From JANYJZ01 sp964523395 (GTDB taxonomy: Bacteria > Bacteroidota > Ignavibacteria > UBA10030 > SZUA-254): DNA of 64,000 nt. The stretch spans positions 205,794-269,793 of the forward strand of contig CAZFXS010000004.1 in NCBI GenBank assembly GCA_964523395.1, read 5' to 3'. Below, one piece after another: positions 35,213 through 44,903 of this stretch. The notes beneath the pieces are model-generated. The model was given only the letters and a program-made list of their open reading frames with translations, made no database searches and was not told the DNA's origin. Every line of letters starts with the position of its first letter. The first letter of the stretch is position 1. A program made the position numbers and the translations under genes.

Positions 35213-37270
35213 TCAGACATCTAGATTTCGTACATATTTAGCATTTTTCTCAATAAAATCGCGGCGTGGTTCAACTTCATCTCCCATTAAAATGGAGAAT
35301 GTGCGGTCGGCATCGGCCGCATTTTCAATCGAGACCTGAAGAACCGTACGCGTCTCGGGATTCATTGTGGTTGACCAGAGCTGTTCGGGATTCATTTCGC
35401 CCAAGCCTTTGAATCTTGAAATAATAACACCACTCGGCGTAACAACCGCCCCTTCCTCCACACCCTCTTCGGCGCCAGCGTCTTCTTCTTTTTCTTTTAC
35501 GACATCTTTTTTCTTCTCGCTCTTAATGCGGGTAAGAATTTCAGTCCGCTCGTCATCATCATACGCGTAAAATTCCTGCTTTCCTTTTTTCAGCTTGTAG
35601 AGCGGCGGCTGGGCAATATACACGTGCCCAAGCTCGATGATTTCTTTCATGTAGCGGAAGAAGAGTGTCAGCAAAAGCGTGCGGATATGGGAACCGTCCA
35701 CGTCGGCGTCGCACATGATGATGATTTTGCCGTAACGGATTTTTGACGGATCGAAATCTTCTCCGGCGCCGGCGCCAATCGCGGTAAAGATACAACGGAT
35801 TTCTTCGTTCTCCAGAATTTTATGGAGGCGCGCCTTTTCAACGTTGAGGATTTTTCCCTTGATGGGAAGAATTGCCTGGAAACGACGGTCTCTGCCCTGT
35901 TTCGCGCTTCCGCCTGCGGAATCACCCTCTACGATATAAAGCTCGCAGTGCTCGGGGTCGTTAATGGAACAATCGGCAAGTTTACCGGGAAGACTCGAAG
36001 ATTCAAGCGCGCTCTTGCGGCGGGTAAGGTCACGCGCTTTGCGCGCGGCTTCACGCGCTTCGGCAGCACGCAGACATTTATCAATGATGCGTCGCGCGTC
36101 AGTTGGATTTTCGTCCAACCACACTGCAAGCTGTTCACTCACGATCGCTTCAACGATACCCCTGATCTCGCTGTTGCCGAGTTTCGTTTTTGTTTGCCCT
36201 TCAAACTGCGGCTCCTGAACTTTCACGCTCAGCACCGCCGTTAATCCTTCGCGGAAATCATCTCCTGTAAGCTGGACACCGTTTTCCTTTACAAGATTAT
36301 TTTTTGACGCGTAACTGTTGAGTGATCGTGTCAACGCGGTTCGGAAACCGACAAGGTGCGTTCCACCCTCAAGCGTATTAATGTTGTTGACGTACGTAAA
36401 AACATTTTCGTTGTACTGGTCATTGTACTGGAACGCGACTTCAGCTTCGACAATTTTGCCGGCCTCATCTTTGTCTTGTCCCTTGGCGTAGACCGCTTTT
36501 TTCATGATAGACGGCCGTGTCGCGTCGATGTATTTTACGAATTCAACGATACCGCCTTTGAAATGGAATTCTTCTTCCTGTTCCTGGTTATCCCGCAGGT
36601 CCAGAATCCGGAGCTTCACGCTCGGATTAAGAAATGCCAGCTCTCGTAAACGTTCGGCAAGTGTTTCAAATTTAAAGATGCGGTTTTTGAATATCTGCGC
36701 GTCTGGAAGGAAGGAAACTTTTGTTCCTGTCTTTTTCGGATCAGATTTGCCGATAACTTTAGCGGCACCCTGCGGTTTACCCCGTTTATATTGCTGAAAC
36801 CACGTCTTGCCTTCGCGATAGACTTCGACCTCCAGCCATTCAGATAACGCGTTTACAACCGACACGCCGACCCCGTGAAGTCCGCCCGACACTTTGTAGG
36901 TGTTCTTATCAAATTTACCACCCGCATGCAGAACAGTCATCACGACTTCTAACGCGGAACGTTTTTCTTCCGGGTGAATGTCTGTCGGAATACCGCGGCC
37001 GTCATCAAGCACGGTAATCGATCCGTCTTTGTTGATACTTACCGAAATATTGTGCGCATATCCCGCAAGAGCTTCGTCGATGGAGTTGTCGACAACTTCG
37101 TAGACGAGATGGTGAAGTCCGCGTATCGAGACATCACCGATATACATCGCCGGACGCTGGCGAACAGGCTCGAGTCCTTTTAGAACAGTAATGTCTCCGG
37201 CGGTATACTTGCCGTTAGATTTCTTTTCCTCTGTTACTTCTTTTTTATCTTTGCCGTTAGCTTTAGCCAT
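35213..37270 (-). CDS. gyrB: DNA gyrase subunit B
   Basis: A 685-residue ATPase subunit of gyrase. Visible elements: GHKL ATPase motifs VVDNSIDEALAGY, DDGRGIP and GGLHGVGVSVVNALS; the Toprim motifs YIVEGDSAGG and IIMCDADVDGSHIRTL; and the closing GLGEMNPEQLWSTTMNPETR. A run of about 30 charged residues rich in Lys and Glu (around residues 580-612) is inserted in the Toprim region before SRFKGLGEM, much shorter than the 170-residue E. coli insertion. Shine-Dalgarno AAGGA precedes the start. The upstream DUF721 gene ends 16 bases before it, so recF, DUF721 and gyrB form one unit. Confidence 0.98.
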   Translation of the reverse strand: MAKANGKDKKEVTEEKKSNGKYTAGDITVLKGLEPVRQRPAMYIGDVSIRGLHHLVYEVVDNSIDEALAGYAHNISVSINKDGSITVLDDGRGIPTDIHPEEKRSALEVVMTVLHAGGKFDKNTYKVSGGLHGVGVSVVNALSEWLEVEVYREGKTWFQQYKRGKPQGAAKVIGKSDPKKTGTKVSFLPDAQIFKNRIFKFETLAERLRELAFLNPSVKLRILDLRDNQEQEEEFHFKGGIVEFVKYIDATRPSIMKKAVYAKGQDKDEAGKIVEAEVAFQYNDQYNENVFTYVNNINTLEGGTHLVGFRTALTRSLNSYASKNNLVKENGVQLTGDDFREGLTAVLSVKVQEPQFEGQTKTKLGNSEIRGIVEAIVSEQLAVWLDENPTDARRIIDKCLRAAEAREAARKARDLTRRKSALESSSLPGKLADCSINDPEHCELYIVEGDSAGGSAKQGRDRRFQAILPIKGKILNVEKARLHKILENEEIRCIFTAIGAGAGEDFDPSKIRYGKIIIMCDADVDGSHIRTLLLTLFFRYMKEIIELGHVYIAQPPLYKLKKGKQEFYAYDDDERTEILTRIKSEKKKDVVKEKEEDAGAEEGVEEGAVVTPSGVIISRFKGLGEMNPEQLWSTTMNPETRTVLQVSIENAADADRTFSILMGDEVEPRRDFIEKNAKYVRNLDV

Positions 37271-37286
37271 AGTTCCTTATGCTTCC

Positions 37287-37577
37287 TTATCGAAAAATAA
37301 TATCTTTTACAATCTCGCCATTCATTGTTTGATTGACTTTTGCAATCAGTTCTTTTTTCATCATCATCAGTTCGTTTCTCCATGTTGCGCGGGAAACACG
37401 GATGACAAGTTTTCCATCGTTGATACTTTCCGCGTGCGTTACTTTAGCAATTTGCAGTCCCACAATCTCCGGCCACGCATTAACAACATCATACTGTTTC
37501 AACTTTGCATCCAAGCCCAATTCGTTGAGCGTGGAACCAATTGCGTCGCGCAATGTTTTTGCCGAATCCTGTTTCAT
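37287..37577 (-). CDS. DUF721 (DciA-like) protein
   Basis: A 96-residue protein with the DUF721 core: NAWPEIVGLQIAKVTHAESI and GKLVIRVSRATWRNELMMMKKELI. This family, related to DciA, is linked to loading of the replicative helicase in bacteria without DnaC. Its position between recF and gyrB at the origin is typical in Bacteroidota and neighbours. The ATG overlaps the stop of recF (ATGA), so it is translationally coupled. A role in helicase loading is inferred from the family. Confidence 0.88.
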   Translation of the reverse strand: MKQDSAKTLRDAIGSTLNELGLDAKLKQYDVVNAWPEIVGLQIAKVTHAESINDGKLVIRVSRATWRNELMMMKKELIAKVNQTMNGEIVKDIIFR

Positions 37578-38722
37578 AATACCGATGCCGACTTTTCTTC
37601 CACGAGCGCGCCATTTTGAATTGTGAACAGCTTGTGTTTCGCGCCCTGTTCCAAAAGATGTTGAAACAGGTGCGGTGTCGTTGAGGTAACAAATGTCTGA
37701 TTCAACTCTTCAACAAACTGAAGCAGTCTCAATGACCTATGTTCATCTAACTCACTAAAAATATCATCAAAGAGCACCAGTGGTGTTTCGTTACAGCGCT
37801 CTTTGAGATAGAAAAATTCGCCTAGTTTTAATGCGACTAAAAATGTCTTATGCTGGCCCTGTGAAGCAAACTTTCGTAAATCGAGCCCATTTATTGTCAG
37901 CGAAATCTCATCGCGGTGCGGACCTGTAAGTGTAATGCCCAGTCTTCGTTCCAACGCCGCTTTTTCGCTCAAACCGGATCGAATAATATTTTCTATTTCT
38001 TGCTGTGAAGAAGCATCCATCAGCATTGCACCCGCTTTATAACCGAGCATCGGTTGTTCTTCTTCTCCCACCAGATGATGATATGTGGTGTTGATGAAAC
38101 CCTGAAACTCGGTAATAAATTTTTTCCGCCTTACAGTTATGGCCGCACCCAGCTTAACCACCTGCTCATCCCACGGCTCAAGCATTTCCATGATATCTGT
38201 TCTCGACGTTTTACCATCAAGCAATATCTTGTTTCTGTGTCGAAGGACCCTGCGATATTCCAACAGGTCGTTGAAATACGCGGCACTCGACTGAGAAATT
38301 ACCAAATCAACAAACTTTCGCCGGTCGGCCGGACCACCTGTTGTAATCGGTGTATGTTCCGGCGAGCATATCACCACCGGAAATGTCCCTATTACGGATG
38401 ATAACGGTTCTATCTTTTGCCGGTTAACGGAAAAAACTTTTTTGCTCTCAACCGACGAATAGACAACCCGTACCCGCCGTTCGTACCCGCCATCAGAGAC
38501 AACAGTACCTTCCGCTTCGAAGTACGGGTTTTCAAACCGAACTACCAGCGCGTCACTTGCGGCATAAAAACTTTTCGTAAGACAGAGGTAAGAAATTGCT
38601 TCGATGACATTAGTTTTCCCCTGCCCGTTATCACCCAGCAGGACATTAGTGCCTTCCCCGAAATCGAAATGGGTATCGAGATGATTACGAAAACTTTTCA
38701 GCGTGAGCGACGTGAGGCGCAT
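37574..38722 (-). CDS. recF: DNA replication and repair protein RecF
   Basis: A 382-residue SMC-like ATPase that loads RecA on gaps. Walker A is GDNGQGKT (30-37), in the typical context LTLKSFRNH-x-LLGDNGQGKTNVIEAI. The signature TGPHRDEI appears around residue 265, and Walker B LVLFDDIFSELDEHR near 335. Length is normal. It starts 11 bases after dnaN and overlaps the DUF721 gene by four bases. Confidence 0.97.
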   Translation of the reverse strand: MRLTSLTLKSFRNHLDTHFDFGEGTNVLLGDNGQGKTNVIEAISYLCLTKSFYAASDALVVRFENPYFEAEGTVVSDGGYERRVRVVYSSVESKKVFSVNRQKIEPLSSVIGTFPVVICSPEHTPITTGGPADRRKFVDLVISQSSAAYFNDLLEYRRVLRHRNKILLDGKTSRTDIMEMLEPWDEQVVKLGAAITVRRKKFITEFQGFINTTYHHLVGEEEQPMLGYKAGAMLMDASSQQEIENIIRSGLSEKAALERRLGITLTGPHRDEISLTINGLDLRKFASQGQHKTFLVALKLGEFFYLKERCNETPLVLFDDIFSELDEHRSLRLLQFVEELNQTFVTSTTPHLFQHLLEQGAKHKLFTIQNGALVEEKSASVL

Positions 38723-38733
38723 CGATACGCGCC

Positions 38734-39849
38734 TCAGTTGTTAAGCCGTACCGGCATAACAAGCATCAGCAGATTTTCTCCGTTACGTTGATTTACCGGC
38801 TTTACTATGCTGGCACGTGTCGGCGAACTAAACATCATCATAACTTCGTCATTGTCCATATGCGATAGAATATCTATGATGTATGCCGAATTAAATCCAA
38901 TTTCCAATGCATCCGATGTATAGTCGCATTTTATAGTCTCTTTTGCCTCACTTCCGAAATCTATGTCTTCCGCAGAAATTGTCAGCGAGTTTTTCTTTAA
39001 TGCCAAACGCACCTGATGTGTTGTTGAACTGGCATAAAGTGCCGTTCTGCGTACTGAGGCAATCAGTTCATTCCTGTTAACAGTAAGTTGTTTATCATTA
39101 TCGAGGGGTATAACGCTTTCATAATTCGGGTATTTCTCTTCTATCATTCTTGAAATTAGAGTAACACCGTCGCGTGAGAACATGACATGGCTCTCGTTAA
39201 ATGCGATCGTACTTTCTCCGGAGCCCAAAGATTTCAAAACCAGGTTCATTGCCTTGGCGGGAACAATAATTTCTTTTTCTGCTGTTGTGGTGGCAACTCC
39301 GGTGTTTACTATCCGGACTAGCCGGTGCCCGTCTGTTGCAACAGTACGGATCTCGTTTTTCTTAATTTGAAAAAGTATCCCCATCATCGCCGGGCGTAAT
39401 TCATCACTGCTTACGGCAAAAGATGTTTTCCCTATAAGGCGGGAAAGGTTTTCATCTGATATTGTTAATTCGCCGCTTCCTTTGAAGGATGGTGCCGAAG
39501 GATAGTTGTCGCTTGATTCGCCCGTGAGTTTATATTCACCGTTCGAAGTTGACATGACAATTTTATTATTATCGGTATTAGCGGTAAAATTGATTTCTGT
39601 GTTAGGTAGTGACCGTATTGTTTCAGTAAGACGCTTAGCAGGAATGGCCAGTTTTCCGTCCGCACCATTTTTTACTTTCATTGTTATACTCATCGCAGTA
39701 TCCAAATCTGTTGCGGTGATTTTGAGTGTATCTTTTAATACCTCAAAAAGAAAATTTTCCAGAATAGGCAGGGTGGATTTAGAGGGTATTACTCCGCCTA
39801 TTGTAGACAAGGCTTTCTGTAATTCACTACATGGTGCCGTAAATTTCAT
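38734..39849 (-). CDS. dnaN: DNA polymerase III beta subunit (sliding clamp)
   Basis: A 371-residue sliding clamp. Its N-terminus (MKFTAPCSELQKALSTIGGVIPSKSTLPILENF) and its C-terminus with a VMPVRL ending match the family. A middle section contains VATDGHRLV, the conserved stretch of domain 2. Shine-Dalgarno AAGGA precedes the ATG. The upstream gap to dnaA is 430 bases and includes the dnaA terminator, so dnaN probably has its own promoter. Confidence 0.98.
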   Translation of the reverse strand: MKFTAPCSELQKALSTIGGVIPSKSTLPILENFLFEVLKDTLKITATDLDTAMSITMKVKNGADGKLAIPAKRLTETIRSLPNTEINFTANTDNNKIVMSTSNGEYKLTGESSDNYPSAPSFKGSGELTISDENLSRLIGKTSFAVSSDELRPAMMGILFQIKKNEIRTVATDGHRLVRIVNTGVATTTAEKEIIVPAKAMNLVLKSLGSGESTIAFNESHVMFSRDGVTLISRMIEEKYPNYESVIPLDNDKQLTVNRNELIASVRRTALYASSTTHQVRLALKKNSLTISAEDIDFGSEAKETIKCDYTSDALEIGFNSAYIIDILSHMDNDEVMMMFSSPTRASIVKPVNQRNGENLLMLVMPVRLNN

Positions 39850-40226
39850 CAGGTGTTCCTTATGAAGGTATTAGCAAAAATGTACTTTTTGGGGTACTGA
39901 ATGTACAAATTTCTTCTCTGATTTACAATGAATAAGTTCCTGTAACTACTCATTATTATAATAAGTTAGAGGTAAAAAAATAGATGAATAATAATAAGGG
40001 GTGTTGATATGTGGAAAGCCGTTCATTTATTGAAAATGACAATCTAAAAACAACATAAATTGTCAATTATGCTGTTAATAACTACTGTATAACAAGGTAT
40101 ATTTATGAACAATCAATGGTATTTTTAGCTTACAAATAATTTATTAGGTATCTACTAACATTATGTTCATAGCAATTAATATAATGTCCACAAACTTGTT
40201 GACAGATGGTTGCCAATAAGAAAAAC
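39850..40226. other. dnaA-dnaN intergenic region with weak DnaA-box-like sites
   Basis: An AT-rich stretch with no gene. Near-matches to the DnaA box TTATCCACA are ATGTCCACA (40184-40192) and, on the minus strand, CTTTCCACA (40010-40018) and ATATCAACA (just beside it). GTAC occurs three times within 40 bases upstream of dnaN (39871-39906). It may contain the dnaN promoter and DnaA autoregulatory sites; the main origin candidate is on the other side of dnaA. Confidence 0.4.
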
Positions 40227-40250
40227 AAAACCCAACATGTTGTTGGGTTT
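40227..40250 (-). terminator. Terminator of dnaA
   Basis: AAACCCAACA pairs with TGTTGGGTTT around a three-base loop; on the minus strand it is followed by TTTTGTTTTTCTTATT. It lies 30 bases past the dnaA stop codon. Confidence 0.85.
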
Positions 40251-40279
40251 ATATGAAAAAATATTAATCAACTGTCGGG

Positions 40280-41722
40280 TTAAGCATGTAACGACAATTT
40301 AGTTCGCAGTGCCTGAACCAAAGTTTTTTGTTTAGGATCGATATTCATACTATCCTCTATTGTTTGATACGCATGAATTACGGTGCTGTGATCCCGTCCC
40401 CCAAAATGTAGACCGATGGTTTTTAAGGAAGAATTTGTCAGTTCTTTTGATAAATACATTGCAATCTGGCGGGCGTTGACAATTTCCTGTTTTCTGGTTT
40501 TAGCGCGGATAAGGTCTTCCGGAATTCCTAAATGATTGCATACTGTTCTTTGTATTTCTTCTATGGTAATGTGAGTCCTAACCTCACCGATAATTGAGCG
40601 AACAACATCCTTTGCCAGTGTTATGTCAAGCGGCCTGTTTTCAAGTGATGCGCGGGCAAGAAGGCTTATCAGGCAACCTTCCAGCTCGCGGATGTTGGAA
40701 GTAATATTGGAGGCAATAAACTCAACCACATCATGAGAAAGTTCTATGCCATCATCACCGCTCTTCTTCCTCAGAATAGCTATCCTGGTCTCAAGGTCCG
40801 GAGGTTGGATATCGGCAGTTAATCCCCATTGAAACCGCGAAACCAGACGCTCATTAAGCCCTTTTAACTCTTTCGGTGGCCTATCTGACGAAAGTACAAT
40901 TTGTTTACCAAGATGATGAAGCGCGTTGAATGTATGAAAAAAAATATCTTGCGTCTTTTCTTTTCCGGCAAAAAACTGTATGTCGTCAACAACAAGAAGA
41001 TCTACGCTCCGGTAATAATTGGAAAAATCCGACACCGTGTCTTTTTGTATTGCTTCAACAAAATCTACCGTAAACTTTTCGCTGGAAATATAGAGCACGC
41101 GTTTGGTCTTATCGTTCTCAAGAAGATGATTTCCTATTGCGTGTACGAGATGGGTTTTTCCTAACCCTACTCCGCCATAAAGGACGAGCGGGTTAAATGA
41201 AGTGCCGCTGGGATTGTTTGCTACGGCAAGCGCGGCGGCGCGCGCAAACTGATTGCTTTCTCCTTTGATGTAATTTCCAAACGTGTACTTCGGATTAAGT
41301 GTAGGACTCAACGGAGGTGATATTGTCTTGGAAGAACCACTGTATGTGGGGTCAATGCGTTTTGGAAGTGTCTCAGAAATGTACTTTGGAATTTCTGAAT
41401 TGCTGTCATGAGAAGAAAACGGGTTCTCGGCAATGTATGTGTTTTGTTCTCTGTCTTCGTTGGTAACGACATATTCAATCGCCAGTTCTTTTCCGGTTAC
41501 TTTCGTAAGGACCTCATTAATCAGGGAATAATAGTGTTCTTCGATCCATTCAGAGAAAAACTGACTTGGAACCCGGATGAAGAAAACATTCTTTTCAATA
41601 TGTCCGGGAACGATGGGTTCAAACCACGTTTTAAAGCTTTGTGTGTTTACCCGGGATTTTAAAATGGATAACGCATTTCCCCAAACAACTGAAGGGGTGA
41701 GTTCAACGTATTCAACTTCCAT
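40280..41722 (-). CDS. dnaA: Chromosomal replication initiator DnaA
   Basis: A 480-residue initiator. I start it at the ATG at 41722 with GAAAGG about ten bases upstream; a GTG at 41740 would add six residues. Domain I is at 1-90, a Ser/Pro-rich linker at 95-145, and the AAA+ domain has Walker A GGVGLGKT (183-190) and Walker B VVDDIQFF (from 244). The DNA-binding domain IV has the signature GGRDHSTVIHA (441-451). The residue equivalent to E. coli Thr435 is Ser here. Boxes near the gene often read TTATYAACA rather than TTATCCACA. Confidence 0.98.
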   Translation of the reverse strand: MEVEYVELTPSVVWGNALSILKSRVNTQSFKTWFEPIVPGHIEKNVFFIRVPSQFFSEWIEEHYYSLINEVLTKVTGKELAIEYVVTNEDREQNTYIAENPFSSHDSNSEIPKYISETLPKRIDPTYSGSSKTISPPLSPTLNPKYTFGNYIKGESNQFARAAALAVANNPSGTSFNPLVLYGGVGLGKTHLVHAIGNHLLENDKTKRVLYISSEKFTVDFVEAIQKDTVSDFSNYYRSVDLLVVDDIQFFAGKEKTQDIFFHTFNALHHLGKQIVLSSDRPPKELKGLNERLVSRFQWGLTADIQPPDLETRIAILRKKSGDDGIELSHDVVEFIASNITSNIRELEGCLISLLARASLENRPLDITLAKDVVRSIIGEVRTHITIEEIQRTVCNHLGIPEDLIRAKTRKQEIVNARQIAMYLSKELTNSSLKTIGLHFGGRDHSTVIHAYQTIEDSMNIDPKQKTLVQALRTKLSLHA

Positions 41723-41740
41723 TACACTTTTGCCTTTCAC

Positions 41741-42263
41741 TTAAGCCGGAACTTTGGTAGACGTTTAGACTTTATATAATCGATTAAGTCTAATAAAATC
41801 AGAATCTTACAGAGAGAAATGCTAACTATTCAACAAGTTGTCAACAACTATGTGAACAACGGTAAATTCTATTAAATATGCAATAAAAACCTTAAAGTTA
41901 TGTTAAAGAATCCTGAAAATGCAACATGCAATAAGACCTACTGTTGACAATAGTTATTAACAATTGACTTTAAGTAAAAACACCTCAAAACAAACCAAGA
42001 AGATATAAAAGATCGCTATATTGAAGTTATCAACACCTTATTAACAACAAAAATACCCAGCCCCGAGGTTGTGAATAATACAAAGTTTTTATGCGGATGG
42101 CAAGGGAAATCGTGGTTAATGTCTTTTTATTGGTTTGGTTTTATTTAGTCATTTGTTTATATTGGTACGCTTTTAACAATAGAGAGCTATCATTAAAGAG
42201 GATTGTCCCTACAATCCTTTTTTATTTCGATGTGCGTAATAATATTTTGATTGGAGATGAAGT
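41741..42263. other. Probable replication origin (oriC) with DnaA-box cluster
   Basis: A 520-base AT-rich gap between the leftward dnaA and the rightward rpmH with no gene. DnaA-box-like 9-mers: TTGTCAACA at 41838-41846 (plus) and 41942-41950 (minus), TTATTAACA at 41954-41962 and 42038-42046, TTATCAACA at 42027-42035, and TTATTCACA at 42070-42078 (minus), which fits TTATNCACA. Very AT-rich tracts flank the cluster and could unwind. Gene orientation switches here from leftward to rightward, as at a bidirectional origin. The rpmH promoter must lie in the right-hand part, but no clear hexamer pair was identified. Confidence 0.8.
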
Positions 42264-42410
42264 ATGAAACGGACGTTTCAGCCGAGCAACAGAAAACGAA
42301 AGAACAAGCATGGGTTCCGTGAGCGGATGAAATCAAAAGACGGAAGAAAGGTTTTGTCGCGACGTCGGGCAAGAGGAAGAAAAAAGCTTACCGTTAGTGA
42401 CGAAAAGTAA
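42264..42410 (+). CDS. rpmH: Ribosomal protein bL34
   Basis: A 48-residue basic ribosomal protein of the large subunit: MKRTFQPSNRKRKNKHGFR, then RMKSKDGRKVLSRRRARGRK. This is the canonical sequence with a short extension (KLTVSDEK). GGAG lies nine bases before the ATG. It leads the rpmH-rnpA-yidD-yidC block at the origin. Confidence 0.98.
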   Translation: MKRTFQPSNRKRKNKHGFRERMKSKDGRKVLSRRRARGRKKLTVSDEK

Positions 42411-42433
42411 TTTAGTAATAATTTTCTTTGATT

Positions 42434-42829
42434 GTGCGCCATACTCTTAAAAAGCGGGAAATTTTAAGAGGGAAAACAAAGTTTGATATACTTTTTGACC
42501 GCGGCAAAAGAATACAAGGCAAAGTTTCCAAATGTTTGGTGTTATTTCAACCTGTTGATGTCGGAAATGTACCGACAGTGACAGTCGCGTTTGTTGCACC
42601 ACGGACAGTAAAGCGGGCGGTAGATCGCATCCGGGTCAAGCGGCTGCTTCGGGAAGCATACCGAAAAAACAAATACGAATTACTGCAGCACCAATCTCAC
42701 AAAAGTATTATGTTGCTTTTTATGTTTTCACAGAGAGCGACATCGCAACACGACCTCCCGTCTTACAACGATATAGAAAGTGACATGAAATTTTTTTTAC
42801 ACACCGTTCGCGAAAAGTCACACACCTGA
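42434..42829 (+). CDS. rnpA: Ribonuclease P protein component
   Basis: A 131-residue basic protein that assists the RNase P RNA in 5' tRNA maturation. The start TLKKREILRGKTKFDILFDRGKR and the signature RIRVKRLLREAYRKNK match RnpA. There is no ATG start: in-frame candidates are GTG at 42434 (chosen) and TTG at 42428, neither with a Shine-Dalgarno sequence, so translation is perhaps coupled to rpmH, which ends 23 bases upstream. yidD begins six bases after its stop. Confidence 0.93.
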   Translation: MRHTLKKREILRGKTKFDILFDRGKRIQGKVSKCLVLFQPVDVGNVPTVTVAFVAPRTVKRAVDRIRVKRLLREAYRKNKYELLQHQSHKSIMLLFMFSQRATSQHDLPSYNDIESDMKFFLHTVREKSHT

Positions 42830-42835
42830 ATATTC

Positions 42836-43039
42836 ATGCTGATTTTTCTTATCCGGATATACCAGAGAGTAATTTCGCCATTGCTTCCCCCGCACACATG
42901 CAGATTTTATCCCACGTGCTCTCATTACGCAATTGATGCCATAGAGCGTTACGGAAATTTCAAAGGGTTAACACTCTTTTTCAAGAGAATTTTGCGTTGC
43001 CACCCCCTTCACCCCGGGGGATATGATCCAATTCCATAA
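42836..43039 (+). CDS. yidD: Membrane protein insertion efficiency factor YidD
   Basis: A 67-residue protein of the YidD family: IRIYQRVISPLLPPHTCRFYPTCSHYA with the conserved CRFYPTCS motif, then HPLHPGGYDPIP. It is a small amphipathic membrane-associated protein that helps YidC-dependent insertion. It lies between rnpA and yidC as in most bacteria. Confidence 0.95.
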   Translation: MLIFLIRIYQRVISPLLPPHTCRFYPTCSHYAIDAIERYGNFKGLTLFFKRILRCHPLHPGGYDPIP

Positions 43040-43077
43040 CGGCAACAGCCAGTAATTTATTATGTTCAGAGGATAGT

Positions 43078-44874
43078 ATGGATCGGAATACGATTATAGG
43101 ATTTACACTCATTGCATTAGTATTGATGGTCTGGATGTGGATGAACGCTCCCCCACCTTCGAAAAACATGCCTACAAGTGACTCATTAGCCACAAAGACC
43201 CATCTTAAAGAAGATTCCACTCGGTCTGCGCAACACGTACGCCCGGAAAGTTTGGTAGCCAATACTCCAACCGATACACTTGGAAAATACTTTTCATCGT
43301 TGGCCGACGGCGAACAGAAACATATTTCCATTGAAACCGATTTATTTCGTGGTGTACTTTCAACTAAAGGAGGAGGAATACAATCCTGGGAGCTAAAGAA
43401 ATTTTTGACATGGGATCAGTATCCGGTTAATTTCTTAAATAATGGAAAAGCGGGGGACTTCAGCCTTCTCTTCTATTCTCAGGATGGAAAGTTAATCAAC
43501 ACGAAAAACTTGATCTTTTCGTCTATTGTTTCAGATAAACAGAACATCAGAATCAGCGGAAATGATTCCGTGAAAGTCGAATTTGTTCTTAACGTTTCAA
43601 ACCAGTCGAGAATTGTCAAGACCTTTACCTTCCGCGCTGACAAATATGAATTTGATGTCAGTTATCGGTTTGAGGGTATGCAAAACATTATTTCAAATTT
43701 TGAATATCAGGTTGTATGGGAATCTGGTTTACGGTACTTTGAACACAATAGCATCGATGAATCGAACCACGCGAAATCCGCGGCGTACGCCGGCGGAGAG
43801 TTGACAACAGTTGATGCTGTTGATTTTGAAGTTCCGGTCCATCAGACGATATCGGGAAGAGTTACCTGGGTTGCGATGCGGAATAAATATTTTGCCATTA
43901 CAATTATCCCGAGGGAAAAAGAAAGTCGCGGCGCTGAACTTGATGGTAATAAATATCACAGACCGGATAAAGGCGCCGAGGAACAGTATACCGTCGGATT
44001 GAAGATGCCGTTCCAGAGTCGACCCGTTGAGACTGACAGGTTCACGGTCTATATGGGTCCGCTAGACTTTGATATCATCAAGGGGTTCAACCTTGATCTC
44101 GACAAGATTATGAGCCTTGGATTTGAATGGGTAATCAGGCCCATTTCTGAATACATAATCCTTCCGCTGTTTAAATTTCTTCACCTGTTCATCCCGAATT
44201 TCGGATTTGTTCTTATAGTATTTTCGGTGATAGTAAAAGTGGCCCTGTATCCGTTGACAAAAAGCAGCATGCAGTCAATGAAAAAAATGCAAGCGCTGCA
44301 ACCGATGATGAATGAGATACGTGAAAAGCATAAAGATGATCCGCAGAAGATGAATCAGCAAATTATGCGGCTTTATAAAGAGTATGGTGTTAATCCGGCC
44401 GGCGGATGTTTACCGTTGATTCTTCAAATGCCCATTCTTTACGCTCTGTGGTCTGTGTTCAGCTCTACAATAGAACTTCGGCAGGCATCTTTTATCTGGT
44501 GGATTACAGATCTTTCAATACCTGATGTTATAGCCCATCTGCCATTTCACATTCCATTGTTTGGTATAGACAAGATTAGTGGTTTGGCTATTTTGATGGG
44601 CATTACAATGTTTATACAGCAAAAGATGTCTGTCAACGATCCGCGCCAAAAGATGATGGTTTGGATGATGCCATTGCTGATGACGTTGTTGTTTAATAGT
44701 TTTCCTGCGGGTTTAAATCTTTATTATTTCATGTTCAACCTTTTGTCTATTGCACAACAAGCATGGATGAACAAACATCATGACGATAAACCACTCCAAA
44801 AGGTAGACCCGGCAAAATCTACCGGCGGAATATTTAACCGTCTTTCAAAAAACCTGCCTAATCTAAAAAGATAG
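43078..44874 (+). CDS. yidC: Membrane protein insertase YidC
   Basis: A 598-residue inner-membrane insertase of the Gram-negative type. It has an N-terminal membrane anchor (IIGFTLIALVLMVWMWM, 5-21), a large periplasmic beta-sandwich domain (about 55-350) and the C-terminal five-helix core. The core includes PLTKSSMQSMKKMQALQPMM, GGCLPLILQMPILYALW and FPAGLNLYY. Length is within the range for Bacteroidota. It ends at a strong terminator, which closes the rpmH-yidC block. Confidence 0.97.
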   Translation: MDRNTIIGFTLIALVLMVWMWMNAPPPSKNMPTSDSLATKTHLKEDSTRSAQHVRPESLVANTPTDTLGKYFSSLADGEQKHISIETDLFRGVLSTKGGGIQSWELKKFLTWDQYPVNFLNNGKAGDFSLLFYSQDGKLINTKNLIFSSIVSDKQNIRISGNDSVKVEFVLNVSNQSRIVKTFTFRADKYEFDVSYRFEGMQNIISNFEYQVVWESGLRYFEHNSIDESNHAKSAAYAGGELTTVDAVDFEVPVHQTISGRVTWVAMRNKYFAITIIPREKESRGAELDGNKYHRPDKGAEEQYTVGLKMPFQSRPVETDRFTVYMGPLDFDIIKGFNLDLDKIMSLGFEWVIRPISEYIILPLFKFLHLFIPNFGFVLIVFSVIVKVALYPLTKSSMQSMKKMQALQPMMNEIREKHKDDPQKMNQQIMRLYKEYGVNPAGGCLPLILQMPILYALWSVFSSTIELRQASFIWWITDLSIPDVIAHLPFHIPLFGIDKISGLAILMGITMFIQQKMSVNDPRQKMMVWMMPLLMTLLFNSFPAGLNLYYFMFNLLSIAQQAWMNKHHDDKPLQKVDPAKSTGGIFNRLSKNLPNLKR

Positions 44875-44903
44875 TCTCGCTCACACATAATAGTATTCTT
44901 CTG

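Noticed and set aside
35822..36244. Long antisense frame opposite gyrB
   Set aside because: gyrB is unmistakable and the reverse frame has no motifs or start signal.
41741..42263. A small gene or RNA in the origin gap
   Set aside because: No open frame with a ribosome site and no recognisable RNA structure; the gap is best explained as origin and promoters.
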